NCBI GenBank assembly: GCA_001798165.1
Contig: MGRL01000118.1
Span: 1-53,837, forward strand
DNA: 53,837 nt
Origin: Deltaproteobacteria bacterium RIFCSPHIGHO2_02_FULL_43_33
Lineage (GTDB): Bacteria; Desulfobacterota; GWC2-55-46; UBA9637
Direction of reading: 5' to 3'
This document shows, piece after piece, positions 9,108-17,586 of the stretch; positions within the stretch are counted from its first letter, which is position 1; every line of letters starts with the position of its first letter. The notes beneath the pieces are model-generated. The model saw only the letters and a list, made by a program, of their open reading frames with translations. It was not told the DNA's origin and ran no database searches. The position numbers and the translations under genes were made by a program.

Positions 9108-9224
9108 ATGTTAGAGGCAATAATCCTTTTTGGCATTCCGGCAGTAATCTTGATTATTGTGGGAATATATTTTACCTATAAGGATGCCCACCACAAAAGG
9201 CATACATCATTAAAACATCCTTAA
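9108..9224 (+). CDS. 38-residue membrane microprotein
   Basis: ATG 9108, seven bases after the previous gene, with AGAGGTGA upstream as ribosome binding site. The hydrophobic helix LEAIILFGIPAVILIIVGIY is followed by TYKDAHHKRHTSLKHP, a His/Lys-rich tail. It is unique to unit 2, with no counterpart in unit 1. No family recognised. Confidence 0.5.
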   Translation: MLEAIILFGIPAVILIIVGIYFTYKDAHHKRHTSLKHP

Positions 9225-9242
9225 AAAAGAAAGAAGATTGAT

Positions 9243-9344
9243 ATGGATATTCTTGGATATACTTTCTTGGGTCTTTCAATTGCTGTAATAGCTTTTTACC
9301 TCTTTGTTCGCTACACAGAAAAACACCATCCAAAACACCACTGA
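9243..9344 (+). CDS. 33-residue membrane microprotein, copy 2
   Basis: ATG 9243, preceded by AAGAAAGAAGA. It has the same length as copy 1, a helix LGYTFLGLSIAVIAFYLFV, and the nearly identical tail RYTEKHHPKHH. DNA identity with copy 1 extends past the stop codon into the orphan porin 3' end, showing a segmental duplication. Confidence 0.6.
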   Translation: MDILGYTFLGLSIAVIAFYLFVRYTEKHHPKHH

Positions 9345-9394
9345 CCTTTGCAGCAAGGAGGGTGGGCTCTGCCCATCCTACGGCTGACACTCTT

Positions 9395-9448
9395 GCAGTT
9401 GACGACGCAGTAAGCGAGTACTTTGCAAAGATTCAGTATGACTTTTAA
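9395..9448 (+). pseudogene. Orphan porin 3' end, copy C
   Basis: Fifty-four bases encoding AVDDAVSEYFAKIQYDF and stop: one Ala-to-Val change and two synonymous changes against the intact porin. There is no start codon. Copies B and C also share about 17 bases upstream (ggctgacactcttgca) that the intact gene lacks. Confidence 0.75.
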
Positions 9449-9449
9449 T

Positions 9450-9501
9450 GTAGGGCAACCCTTTAGGGTTGCGGAGGGCAAGGCTTAAGCCTTGCCCTAC
9501 A
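9450..9501. repeat. Compound palindromic element
   Basis: Outer gtaggg/ccctac ends enclose gcaaccctttagggttgc and agggcaaggcttaagccttg, the same design as 949-998. Confidence 0.75.
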
Positions 9502-9513
9502 TAAGAAGAGCAC

Positions 9514-9550
9514 AAAAAAAGGGCGAGGTTTAACCCCCGCCCTTTTTTAT
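9514..9550 (+). terminator. Terminator of microprotein unit 2
   Basis: A diverged fourth copy: agggcgaggt...ccccgccct stem followed by TTTTTTATT. Confidence 0.8.
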
Positions 9551-9564
9551 TACTTATCCTTAAC

Positions 9565-9665
9565 GTGGCTTGCCCATTTATGGGCGTCCGCCTGAGGCGG
9601 ATGAAAAACGCCGATGAATGGGCATACTACAAAAACTACAAAAACGTCGATAAGTCGGCAGACTA
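9565..9665. repeat. GTAG double-hairpin element, copy 3 with nested palindrome
   Basis: gtgg...ctac ends (9565-9630) enclose the usual two hairpins. A tccgcc-tga-ggcgga palindrome is inserted between them, the same palindrome as in the flippase gene near 30037. A partial second unit (gtcgataagtcggc, then ctac) follows to 9665. Confidence 0.7.
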
Positions 9666-9689
9666 CGAAAAAAATATTAAAATTTCCCA

Positions 9690-9718
9690 TTGCAACAGGT
9701 AAAAAAATTCCATATAAT
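9690..9718 (+). promoter_or_regulatory. Promoter for tRNA-Leu
   Basis: TTGCAA 9690-9695, 17-bp spacer, TATAAT 9713-9718; the tRNA begins about 80 bases later, after a palindromic element. Confidence 0.6.
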
Positions 9719-9732
9719 AAATTGTCATATTT

Positions 9733-9787
9733 GTAGCTTGCCCATTCATGGGCGTATTTAAAAACCGCCGATAAATCGGCAGACTAC
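9733..9787. repeat. GTAG double-hairpin element, copy 4
   Basis: gtagcttgcccattcatggg and cgccgataaatcggc hairpins ending gactac, directly upstream of tRNA-Leu. Confidence 0.85.
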
Positions 9788-9805
9788 ATGTATCCCTGTA
9801 TTTTT

Positions 9806-9888
9806 GCGAGGGTGGCGGAACTGGCAGACGCGCCAGACTTAGGATCTGGTGGGCAACCATGGGGGTTCGATTCCCCCCTCTCGCACCA
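9806..9888 (+). tRNA. tRNA-Leu (anticodon UAG)
   Basis: GCGAGGG acceptor strand pairs with CTCTCGC (one G-U). The anticodon stem CCAGA/TCTGG encloses CTTAGGA, giving anticodon TAG. CCA is encoded. The short extra arm between anticodon and T arms (gtgggcaaccat) fits class II Leu. The gene is framed by two palindromic elements. Confidence 0.95.
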
Positions 9889-9910
9889 AACCACAGGCAA
9901 TAGGTTTTTT

Positions 9911-9965
9911 GTAGCTTGCCCATTTATGGGCGCAGTTAAAAAACGCCGATGAATCGGCAGACTAC
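9911..9965. repeat. GTAG double-hairpin element, copy 5
   Basis: gtagcttgcccatttatggg and cgccgatgaatcggc hairpins ending gactac, between tRNA-Leu and tig. Confidence 0.85.
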
Positions 9966-9993
9966 ATAATTATTTAAAAGGAGAGATATCGTA

Positions 9994-11262
9994 ATGAAAG
10001 TATCAATCGAAGATTTAAGCCCTGTAAAAAAGAGGATACTTATTGAGGTGCCGCCTGAAGATGTTGACCAGGAGATGGAGGCTGTGTATAGGGAGCTTGG
10101 GGAAAAGGTTTCCATAGACGGTTTTAGAAAAGGGAAGATACCAAAGGCGGTATTAGAGAGTCGTTATAAGGACTATGTGCTTGGAGAGGTTGTATCAAAG
10201 GTTATAGAAAACTCGTATCCAAAGGCTATCATGGAAAAGAGCCTGTCTCCTGTCTCGAGGCCTGATATAGATGTGAAGGAAGGCATAAAACAAGGCAAGC
10301 CTTTCTCATACTCAGCAACTGTTGAAGTAAGACCTCCTATAAAGGTAGAAGGTTATATTGGCATAGAGTTTAAGAGAGAAGCAGTGGTTGTTGCTGATGA
10401 TGAGGTGGAAAAGACTATGGTGGCCCTGCGGGAAAACAACGCATATTACAATGAGGTGGAGCGTCCTGCCCAGGAACAGGATATGGTTCTTGTAGATTTT
10501 GAAGGGTTTATAGAGGATAAACCCATAAAGAACGGGAAGGCGTCTGATTTTTATACAATAATAGGCTCAAAAAAGCTTGTCCCTGACATTGAAAATGCGC
10601 TGATAGGGATGAAAAAGGGCGAAGAAAAAGAGGTAAAGGCAAGATTTCCTAATGAATATGGTCATAAAGAATTAGCAGATAAAGAAGGCCTTTTTAAGCT
10701 GAAGCTTAAGGTAGTCAAGGAAAGGGTGTTGCCTGTGCTGGATGATGAGTTTGCGAAGGATTTAAAGCTTGACAATGTTGCCCAGTTAAAGGATAAAGTA
10801 AGAGAGGGCATCAAACTACAGAAAGAGGCAGCAGAGAAGGAAAAGGTTAAGAAAGAGATACTGGAAAAGCTTATTGAGAAAAACAGCTTTGATACACCTC
10901 CTGCGCTGGTGGCAAACTATTTACAGTCAATGATCTCCCAAACATTAGAGAAGGTGAAGAAGGGGATGGTAAGGCCTGAAGATGCGGCTGATATGACGTA
11001 TGAGAAACTGAGGGAAAAATATGCCAAAGTGGCTGAAATACGGGCAAAGGAAGAGATGATACTGGATGCAATAGCAAGGCAGGAAAACATAACTGTTTCA
11101 GCAGAAGAAGTGGATTTAAGGATAAGAGAAATAGCTGTCCAACGTTATCAAAATTATGAGGGCCTTAAAAAGAAGATTATTGAAGAAGGCTCTGAGAGTA
11201 TAATAATGGCAGGGATGCTGGAAGATAAGGTTTTTGATTTTGTAATTAAAAACAGGCAATAG
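9994..11262 (+). CDS. tig: Trigger factor
   Basis: Ribosome-bound chaperone and peptidyl-prolyl isomerase that receives nascent chains. The 422 residues fit the three-domain family: the N-terminal ribosome-binding domain with the GFRKGKIPK signature (about residues 43-51), a central FKBP domain (DMVLVDFEGFIEDKP about 162-176, and AELADKEGLF-like sequence), and a helical C-terminal domain. AAAAGGAGAG about ten bases before ATG 9994 is a good ribosome binding site. It leads the tig-clpP-clpX-lon order found across Proteobacteria. The final codons run into a heptamer-like repeat (ggcaataggctatagg). Confidence 0.96.
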   Translation: MKVSIEDLSPVKKRILIEVPPEDVDQEMEAVYRELGEKVSIDGFRKGKIPKAVLESRYKDYVLGEVVSKVIENSYPKAIMEKSLSPVSRPDIDVKEGIKQGKPFSYSATVEVRPPIKVEGYIGIEFKREAVVVADDEVEKTMVALRENNAYYNEVERPAQEQDMVLVDFEGFIEDKPIKNGKASDFYTIIGSKKLVPDIENALIGMKKGEEKEVKARFPNEYGHKELADKEGLFKLKLKVVKERVLPVLDDEFAKDLKLDNVAQLKDKVREGIKLQKEAAEKEKVKKEILEKLIEKNSFDTPPALVANYLQSMISQTLEKVKKGMVRPEDAADMTYEKLREKYAKVAEIRAKEEMILDAIARQENITVSAEEVDLRIREIAVQRYQNYEGLKKKIIEEGSESIIMAGMLEDKVFDFVIKNRQ

Positions 11263-11325
11263 GCTATAGGTGATAGGCAATAGGCAGTAGGAAAACCCCA
11301 TAGCCCATTGCCCATAGCCTGTATT
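11257..11325. repeat. Degenerate-repeat hairpin between tig and clpP
   Basis: The left arm of gcaatag/gctatag-type units is complemented by a right arm of catagcc/cattgcc units (…catagcccattgcccatagcctg). It ends 14 bases before the clpP start. Confidence 0.8.
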
Positions 11326-11339
11326 TTAAAGAGGTATTC

Positions 11340-11936
11340 ATGACATTAATCCCCATGGTTGTTGAGCAGACAGGCCGCGGAGAACGGGCGTATGATATAT
11401 ATTCAAGGCTTCTTAAGGATAGGATAATCTTCTTAGGCACAGCCATTGATGATAATGTTGCAAATCTTGTCATTGCCCAGCTGCTCTTTCTGGAATCCGA
11501 AGACCCTGATAAGGAGATACATCTTTACATAAATTCGCCAGGCGGGATTGTAAGCGCAGGGCTTGCTATATACGATACAATACAGTACGTTAAACCGCTT
11601 GTTTCCACAATATGTATGGGTCAGGCTGCAAGCATGGGGGCCCTTTTACTGGCAGCCGGCGCCCACGGCAAGAGATTTGCCCTTCCCCATTCAAGGATTC
11701 TGATACATCAGCCGCTGGGAGGGGCCCAGGGTCAGGCAACAGATATAGATATTCAGGCTAAAGAGATACTGAGACTCAGGGAAGAGTTGAATCTTATCCT
11801 TGCAAGACATACAGGCCAGTCAGTAGAAAAGATAAGCAGAGACACGGATAGAGATTTTTTTATGAGTGGTGGACAGGCGAAGGAATATGGTATAATTGAT
11901 TCGGTGATAGAGAAGCGGGTATCGCTCCACGTGTAA
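11340..11936 (+). CDS. clpP: ATP-dependent Clp protease proteolytic subunit
   Basis: Serine protease tetradecamer used by ClpX/ClpA. Its 198 residues are typical. The catalytic triad is visible: Ser in [11 protein letters not shown] (about residue 98), His in ILIHQPLGG (about 123) and Asp in DTDRDFFMS (about 172). The N-terminal [23 protein letters not shown] matches the family. It is followed 22 bases later by clpX, as expected for a shared operon. Confidence 0.98.
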   Translation: MTLIPMVVEQTGRGERAYDIYSRLLKDRIIFLGTAIDDNVANLVIAQLLFLESEDPDKEIHLYINSPGGIVSAGLAIYDTIQYVKPLVSTICMGQAASMGALLLAAGAHGKRFALPHSRILIHQPLGGAQGQATDIDIQAKEILRLREELNLILARHTGQSVEKISRDTDRDFFMSGGQAKEYGIIDSVIEKRVSLHV

Positions 11937-11958
11937 CTTATATCCATGAGGAGGTATT

Positions 11959-13221
11959 ATGGTAGACAAAAAAAGAGGAAACGATGCGTTAACCTGCTCA
12001 TTCTGCGGCAAGAGCCAGTCTGAGGTGAAGAAACTTATTGCCGGTCCGATGGTGTATATATGTGATGCATGTGTAGAACTCTGCAATGATATAATTGGCG
12101 AGGAATATGAGAAAGAGGAAATATCCCATGCCAGGGTGATGTCAGTTCCAAAACCTGCGGAGATAAAGAAGATTCTTGATGAGTATGTCATAGGGCAGGA
12201 GAAGGCAAAAAAGATACTTTCAGTTGCAGTGCACAATCATTATAAGAGGATTGAGAGCAAAGATAAGAAATTCAATACCGGCGGCGTTGAGCTTCAGAAA
12301 AGCAATATACTTTTGCTTGGCCCAACCGGCTCCGGTAAAACGCTCCTTGCCCAGACCCTTGCAAAAATACTCAATGTTCCCTTTACCATAGCCGATGCCA
12401 CAACATTGACAGAGGCAGGTTATGTGGGCGAAGATGTTGAAAACATAATTTTAAGCCTGTTGCAGAATTCTAATTATGAGATAGATAAGTGTCAGAAGGG
12501 GATTGTCTATATAGACGAGATAGACAAGATATCAAGAAAGTCTGACAGTCCGTCAATTACGCGGGATGTGTCCGGCGAAGGGGTTCAGCAGGCGCTGCTC
12601 AAGATAATTGAAGGGACTATTGCCAATGTCCCGCCAAAAGGCGGCAGAAAGCACCCTCAGCAGGAATTTCTGCAGGTAGATACAACCAATATACTTTTTA
12701 TATGCGGCGGAGCCTTTGCAGGCTTAGAGAATATAATACAGCAGCGGGTTGGGAGAAAGACCCTTGGTTTTGGCGCTGATATAAAAAAGAAGGCAGAGAG
12801 AAATGTAAATGAACTGCTCCGCGAGGTTCAGCCTGAGGATTTGTTAAAATATGGTTTGATACCTGAATTTGTTGGAAGGCTGCCTGTGGTGGCTGTCTTA
12901 GATGAACTGGATGAGTCTGCCCTGGTAAAGATACTGACAGAGCCGCGTAATGCCCTTGTTAAACAGTATCAGAAGCTCTTTGAATTTGAGAATGTAAAAC
13001 TCAAATTTACAGACAGCGCTATGGTCGCGATTGCAAGGGAGGCCATGAAGAGAAAGACCGGCGCAAGGGGGTTGAGGGCTATTCTTGAAAATGCAATGCT
13101 TGATGTGATGTACGATATGCCGTCGCAGACTAATATACGGGAATGTCTTGTTAATGAAGATATGATACTTGGCAAGGGAAATCCGATAATGGTCTATGAG
13201 AAGAAGGCAGAATCGGCGTAA
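11959..13221 (+). CDS. clpX: ATP-dependent Clp protease ATP-binding subunit ClpX
   Basis: AAA+ unfoldase that feeds substrates to ClpP. Its 420 residues include an N-terminal zinc-binding domain (CSFCGKS...CDACVELC), Walker [13 protein letters not shown] (about residues 117-128), Walker [11 protein letters not shown], the [19 protein letters not shown] substrate-pore region, and the GFGA-type IGF-equivalent loop (LGFGADI) for ClpP docking. GAGGAGG before ATG 11959 is strong. Confidence 0.98.
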   Translation: MVDKKRGNDALTCSFCGKSQSEVKKLIAGPMVYICDACVELCNDIIGEEYEKEEISHARVMSVPKPAEIKKILDEYVIGQEKAKKILSVAVHNHYKRIESKDKKFNTGGVELQKSNILLLGPTGSGKTLLAQTLAKILNVPFTIADATTLTEAGYVGEDVENIILSLLQNSNYEIDKCQKGIVYIDEIDKISRKSDSPSITRDVSGEGVQQALLKIIEGTIANVPPKGGRKHPQQEFLQVDTTNILFICGGAFAGLENIIQQRVGRKTLGFGADIKKKAERNVNELLREVQPEDLLKYGLIPEFVGRLPVVAVLDELDESALVKILTEPRNALVKQYQKLFEFENVKLKFTDSAMVAIAREAMKRKTGARGLRAILENAMLDVMYDMPSQTNIRECLVNEDMILGKGNPIMVYEKKAESA

Positions 13222-13305
13222 AGAAAGACAGGTAGAGGTTAAGGAAAGATAGAGTTTTTCTCAACCTCAACCTCAGCCTCAACCTTAACCTGTCTTTTTA
13301 ACGAG
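13222..13305. repeat. Degenerate-repeat hairpin between clpX and lon
   Basis: gacaggtagaggttaagg at the left is complemented by cctcaac-type units and ccttaacctgtc at the right. The long imperfect stem ends at the lon ribosome binding site. Confidence 0.8.
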
Positions 13306-13312
13306 GTGAACA

Positions 13313-15751
13313 ATGTTCTTCAAGGAAAATAAAAATATGACAGAAGACGTAAAAGAAGTATCTGTTCCTCTTATTCCATTGCGGGATATAGTAATTTTTC
13401 CGCATATGGTTGTTCCGCTTTTTGTAGGAAGGGATAAGTCTGTAAAGGCGTTGGAACTTGCCATGTCTCAGGATAAGAGCATTCTTCTATCAGCCCAGAA
13501 AAAAGCAAAGACAGACGACCCTTCCCAGGATGATATACATAAAGTTGGCACCTTGGGCAATATATTGCAGCTTTTGAGACTGCCTGATGGAAGTGTTAAA
13601 GTTCTTGTAGAGGGAAAGAGAAGGGCAAAGATAAAGGAATTTGTTCCTTCTAAGGAATGTTTTATAGTCAAGGTTAACGAGATAAATGAAGAAGTTGATG
13701 ATACATTAGAAACTGAGGCGCTTACCAGAAATATTGCAAAGGCCTTTGAGACCTACGTAAAGCTTAACAAGAAAATACCTCCTGAGATGATTATGTCCGT
13801 ATCTTCCATTGATGAACCTGCAAGGTTAGCGGATACGATAGCTGCGCATCTGGTAATAAAACTGCAAGATAAGCAGGCCCTTCTGGAACTTACCAATGTT
13901 ACGCACAGACTGGAGAGGCTTTACGGCCTTATGGAAGGCGAGATAGAAATACTTGAGACGGAGCAGAAGATAAGGCAGCGTGTCAAAAAGCAGATGGAGA
14001 AGACACAGAAAGAGTATTACCTGAGCGAGCAGATGAAGGCTATTCAGAAGGAATTGGGCGAGAAAGATGAATTTAAAAGTGAGCTTCAGGAGCTTGAAGA
14101 TCGGATCAAAAATAAAAAGATGAGCAAGGAGGCCACAAAAAAGGCCAAGCAGGAGCTGAAAAAACTCAAACTCATGTCGCCAATGGCTGCTGAGGCTACT
14201 GTTGTAAGAAATTATCTTGACTGGCTGCTATCTCTTCCGTGGGCAGAGGTGACGGAGGAGAAAAAGGATATCAATGAAGCTGAAAAAATTCTTGAACAAG
14301 ACCATTATGGTTTGAAGCAGGTTAAAGAGAGGATTGTGGAACATTTGGCTGTTCATGGACTTGTGGAAGAGATGAAAGGGCCGATACTGTGCCTTGTTGG
14401 CCCGCCTGGCGTTGGAAAAACGTCATTGGCAAAATCCATTGCAAGGGCAACAAATAGAAAGTTTATACGTTTGTCTTTGGGCGGGGTGAGGGATGAGGCA
14501 GAGATTAGGGGTCACAGGAGAACATACATAGGTTCTATGCCTGGAAAGTTAATCCAGTCTTTAAAAAAGGCAGGCGCCAATAACCCTGTCTTTTTGTTAG
14601 ACGAGGTTGATAAGATGTCGACAGATTTCAGAGGCGACCCAGCGTCTGCATTGTTAGAGGTTTTAGACCCGGAGCAGAATCATAGTTTTAATGACCACTA
14701 TCTGGATTGTGATTATGATCTCTCGAAGGTGATGTTTATAACTACTGCTAATAATGTTCAGGGCATTCCCTATCCGCTATTGGACAGGATGGAAATCATA
14801 AGGATAGCCGGTTACACAGAAATAGAAAAGGTTCATATAGCCAAGAAATTTCTTGTGACAAAACAACTTAATGCCAATGGTATTGCTGCTGCAAATCTTG
14901 AGATTCCGGAGAATGCGATATTGGCAATTGTAAGAAGGTATACGCGGGAGGCGGGGGTAAGGAATTTAGAAAGGGAGATTGCCTCCATCTGCAGAAAGGT
15001 TGCAAAAGAGGTTTTAAAGAAGGGTAAGGATGTCAAGATAAAGCTATCTCCTAAAGGTGTAGCGAAATACCTTGGTATACCAAAATACCGCTACGGTAGA
15101 ATAGAGGAGAAGGATGAAATAGGCCTTGCAACAGGTCTTGCTTGGACAGAGACCGGCGGCGAATTGTTATCAATAGAGGTGACCGTGGTGCCTGGTACAG
15201 GTAAGCATATTATCACAGGCAAGCTTGGTGATGTAATGCAGGAATCTGCTCAGGCAGCGCTTACTTATATCCGTTCTAGAGCGGATGCTCTCGGCATAGA
15301 TAAGGATTTCTACCAGAAGGTTGATATACATATACATGTTCCTGAAGGCGCTATACCGAAGGATGGGCCATCTGCCGGTATTGCTATGGCTACTGCGATT
15401 GCTTCTACCTTTATGAAGGTCCCTGTGAGGAAAGATGTTGCGATGACAGGCGAGATAACGCTTCGCGGCAAGGTTCTGCCTATAGGCGGTTTAAAAGAAA
15501 AGATACTTGCCGCCCATAGGGGTATGATACCAAAGGTTCTTGTGCCAAAAGAGAATGAAAAAGATATTAAAGAGATTCCTTCCAGTGTCTTAAAAAAGGT
15601 GGAGATTTCTTTTGTGGAGAATATGGACGATGTGTTGAGGCAGGCGCTGGTTCTTGAAAAACCAGAAGAGATATTCAAGAAGAAGGAGGACATATACCAA
15701 AAAGAAGCTATTTCAGAAACGTCATCCAGTGACAGAGTCATTACACATTGA
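13313..15751 (+). CDS. lon: ATP-dependent protease La (Lon)
   Basis: Cytoplasmic AAA+ protease of 812 residues. The N-terminal substrate domain begins [20 protein letters not shown]. Walker [13 protein letters not shown] and Walker [12 protein letters not shown] are in the middle. The C-terminal Ser-Lys dyad is in [13 protein letters not shown] and [21 protein letters not shown] before ATG 13313 supports that start, though MTEDVKE at 13337 is possible. The C-terminus carries a hydrophilic Lys/Ser-rich tail beyond the protease domain. It closes the tig-clpP-clpX-lon group. Confidence 0.98.
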   Translation: MFFKENKNMTEDVKEVSVPLIPLRDIVIFPHMVVPLFVGRDKSVKALELAMSQDKSILLSAQKKAKTDDPSQDDIHKVGTLGNILQLLRLPDGSVKVLVEGKRRAKIKEFVPSKECFIVKVNEINEEVDDTLETEALTRNIAKAFETYVKLNKKIPPEMIMSVSSIDEPARLADTIAAHLVIKLQDKQALLELTNVTHRLERLYGLMEGEIEILETEQKIRQRVKKQMEKTQKEYYLSEQMKAIQKELGEKDEFKSELQELEDRIKNKKMSKEATKKAKQELKKLKLMSPMAAEATVVRNYLDWLLSLPWAEVTEEKKDINEAEKILEQDHYGLKQVKERIVEHLAVHGLVEEMKGPILCLVGPPGVGKTSLAKSIARATNRKFIRLSLGGVRDEAEIRGHRRTYIGSMPGKLIQSLKKAGANNPVFLLDEVDKMSTDFRGDPASALLEVLDPEQNHSFNDHYLDCDYDLSKVMFITTANNVQGIPYPLLDRMEIIRIAGYTEIEKVHIAKKFLVTKQLNANGIAAANLEIPENAILAIVRRYTREAGVRNLEREIASICRKVAKEVLKKGKDVKIKLSPKGVAKYLGIPKYRYGRIEEKDEIGLATGLAWTETGGELLSIEVTVVPGTGKHIITGKLGDVMQESAQAALTYIRSRADALGIDKDFYQKVDIHIHVPEGAIPKDGPSAGIAMATAIASTFMKVPVRKDVAMTGEITLRGKVLPIGGLKEKILAAHRGMIPKVLVPKENEKDIKEIPSSVLKKVEISFVENMDDVLRQALVLEKPEEIFKKKEDIYQKEAISETSSSDRVITH

Positions 15752-15756
15752 ACGGA

Positions 15757-15900
15757 ATGCCAGCCGCAATCACCGCTCCTGCAACGGGGTCAAGGCGGGC
15801 TATGGAAATAACAAAATTCCTTACCGAGGAGAATCCCCTCAGATTGCCGCGGAATTCTTCAACAATTCTTGATATTGCAGCATTTCAAGATTATCTTTAA
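15757..15900 (+). CDS. Possible 47-residue ORF of unknown function
   Basis: ATG 15757 to TAA 15900 encodes MPAAITAPATGSRRAMEITK..., ending ILDIAAFQDYL. There is no convincing ribosome binding site. Codon choice is more GC-rich than neighbours (ccg cgg, gcc gca). It could equally be the decayed end of another gene or non-coding. Not recognised. Confidence 0.25.
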   Translation: MPAAITAPATGSRRAMEITKFLTEENPLRLPRNSSTILDIAAFQDYL

Positions 15901-15950
15901 ATAGTTGTGCTTAAAACGGCAAGAAAACGACAATAACGACAATAATTTGC

Positions 15951-15979
15951 TTGACAGAATGAATGAAAGTTGTTATAGC
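15951..15979 (+). promoter_or_regulatory. Promoter of the HU gene
   Basis: TTGACA 15951-15956, 17-bp spacer, TATAGC 15974-15979; leader of about 95 bases containing actcaaaaaattgagt (16005-16020), a small hairpin. Confidence 0.6.
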
Positions 15980-16082
15980 ATTTACAAATTAGAGTAAGAT
16001 TCAGACTCAAAAAATTGAGTTTCAATATAATAATAAATGGCTCAAGGTTTTTGGCGTTAAAAATTTAAAAGGAGGAGAGGAT

Positions 16083-16358
16083 ATGACAAAGGGTGAGATC
16101 GTTGGTGTAATCTCAAAAGAAGCTGGGATTACAAAGGTTGCTGCTGAGAAGGCATTAGTTGCCTTTATAGATGCTGTGACAAAGTCTTTGAAGAAGGGTG
16201 ATTCGGTAGGTTTAGTTGGCTTCGGAACCTTTTCTGTTTCCAAGAGAAAGGCGAGAAAAGGACGCAACCCGCAGACTGGCAAGGAGATTAATATTCCTGC
16301 TGCAAAGGTGCCAAAGTTTAAAGCTGGCAAGGGTTTAAAAGACGCTGTAAGAAGATAA
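16083..16358 (+). CDS. hup: HU-family DNA-binding protein
   Basis: Nucleoid protein of 91 residues with the full HU/IHF fold. The N-terminal helices are [18 protein letters not shown] and [15 protein letters not shown]. The diagnostic [21 protein letters not shown] is at about residues 47-67, and the arm's [12 protein letters not shown] motif is at about 73-84. GGAGGAGAGG lies just before ATG 16083. Whether it is HU or an IHF subunit cannot be decided; the arm sequence favours HU. Confidence 0.95.
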   Translation: MTKGEIVGVISKEAGITKVAAEKALVAFIDAVTKSLKKGDSVGLVGFGTFSVSKRKARKGRNPQTGKEINIPAAKVPKFKAGKGLKDAVRR

Positions 16359-16427
16359 AACAAAATATATTTTGTAGTAGTTGTAATAATAGTACATAAA
16401 GAGGCTCATAATATTTTGGTTAGAGAG

Positions 16428-16470
16428 ATCAGGAATGAGGAAGCGCATTTCCTTTTTCCTGATTTTTGTT
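16428..16470 (+). terminator. Rho-independent terminator after hup
   Basis: atcaggaa...ttcctgat outer stem with a nested aggaa/ttcct hairpin, followed by TTTTTG. Confidence 0.7.
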
Positions 16471-16498
16471 TCAACTGTTTTACTTTTTTCTGTATTTC

Positions 16499-16574
16499 GG
16501 GCGGATAGCTCAGTTGGGAGAGCGCAGCCCTTACAAGGCTGAGGTCACAGGTTCAATCCCTGTTCCGCCTACCA
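16499..16574 (+). tRNA. tRNA-Val (anticodon UAC)
   Basis: GGGCGGA acceptor against TCCGCCT (terminal G-U). The CAGCC/GGCTG stem encloses CTTACAA, anticodon TAC. CCA is encoded. Confidence 0.95.
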
Positions 16575-16580
16575 TTAAAA

Positions 16581-16690
16581 AAGTGAAAAGTGAAAAGTGA
16601 AAAGTGAAGAGTCAGAAGTCAGGAGTCAGCTGTTAAGAGACTAAAAATCTTATCTTTTAACTTTTAATCTTTTAGCTTTTGACTTCTTTT
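16581..16690. repeat. Heptamer tandem array between tRNA-Val and tRNA-Asp
   Basis: Seven consecutive heptamers at 16581-16629 (aagtgaa four times, then gagtcag, aagtcag, gagtcag). A complementary degenerate right arm follows (cttttaacttttaatctttt...gacttctt), making a long imperfect hairpin. Confidence 0.85.
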
Positions 16691-16692
16691 TT

Positions 16693-16769
16693 GGGGCCGT
16701 AGTTCAATTGGTTAGAGCACCGCCCTGTCACGGCGGAAGTTGCGGGTTCGAGCCCCGTCGGCCCCGCCA
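16693..16769 (+). tRNA. tRNA-Asp (anticodon GUC)
   Basis: GGGGCCG/CGGCCCC acceptor; CCGCC/GGCGG stem around CTGTCAC, anticodon GTC; CCA encoded at 16767-16769. Confidence 0.95.
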
Positions 16770-16841
16770 TATTATTGCCCCTCTTTGTTTGTTCTCAGTT
16801 TTAAAATTGAGGAACTTGCAAAGAGGGGTTTTTATTTATTA

Positions 16842-16870
16842 TTGACACGGTGTTTTGTAATTGATAGGTT
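16842..16870 (+). promoter_or_regulatory. Possible promoter of ftsEX
   Basis: TTGACA 16842-16847, 17-bp spacer, weak -10 TAGGTT 16865-16870; preceded by a short aagaggggttttt stretch that may terminate tRNA-Asp. Confidence 0.4.
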
Positions 16871-16908
16871 TATCCTTGTAAAAAACACAGAGACGTCTGG
16901 TGTAAAGT

Positions 16909-17562
16909 ATGGTCAACATGTTTCATGTTTATAAAAGCTATGAAAGGGCGATATCTGTCTTAACAGATATAACAGTAAAGATTGATAAAGGAGAATTTGT
17001 CTTTATAACCGGGGCAAGCGGGGCCGGTAAATCAACCTTATTAAAGCTTATTTTTTGTATAGAGCGACCTACGCAGGGCCAGATTATAATAGGTGGAAAG
17101 AATGTATCGCGGTTTACTGAAAAGGACACACCTCTTTTAAGAAGGAAAATAGGTTTTGTTTTCCAAGATTTTAAACTGCTGAACAATAAAACAGTTTTTG
17201 ATAATATCGCCCTCTCACTCCGAATTACAGGTATGGACAATAGGGAGATAAATAAAAGAGTTCTTAGGGTATTGGCTTATTTGGGGCTCCAACATAGGGC
17301 AAACTTCAAACCTTTGACGCTTTCAGGTGGTGAACAGCAGAGGGTTGCTATTGCAAGGGCATTGGCAAAAGAACCGACCATCCTATTAGCGGATGAACCT
17401 ACCGGTAATCTCGACCCTCAGAGGGCTGTTGATATATTTAATCTATTTAATGACATAAATGCCAGGGGGACTACGGTGATTGTCGCCACCCACGATCAGG
17501 CGCTCATAGAAAGATTTAATAAGAGGACAATCCATCTTGATAACGGTAAAATAGTTGAGTAG
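16909..17562 (+). CDS. ftsE: Cell-division ABC transporter ATPase FtsE
   Basis: Inner-membrane-associated ATPase that, with FtsX, couples division to activation of peptidoglycan hydrolases. Its 217 residues are typical. Walker [13 protein letters not shown] is at about residues 37-48, the signature [15 protein letters not shown] at about 140-154, Walker [14 protein letters not shown] at about 161-173, and the switch His in VATHD. ATG 16909 ([11 protein letters not shown]) is chosen; ATG 16918 is a close alternative. ftsX follows after 24 bases. Confidence 0.93.
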   Translation: MVNMFHVYKSYERAISVLTDITVKIDKGEFVFITGASGAGKSTLLKLIFCIERPTQGQIIIGGKNVSRFTEKDTPLLRRKIGFVFQDFKLLNNKTVFDNIALSLRITGMDNREINKRVLRVLAYLGLQHRANFKPLTLSGGEQQRVAIARALAKEPTILLADEPTGNLDPQRAVDIFNLFNDINARGTTVIVATHDQALIERFNKRTIHLDNGKIVE

Positions 17563-17586
17563 TCTAAAATTACTGGGTTCATCTAA

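Noticed and set aside
16581-16629. Minisatellite as a CRISPR or origin iteron
   Set aside because: Units are 7 nt without spacers, and no replication gene or DnaA-box cluster is nearby.
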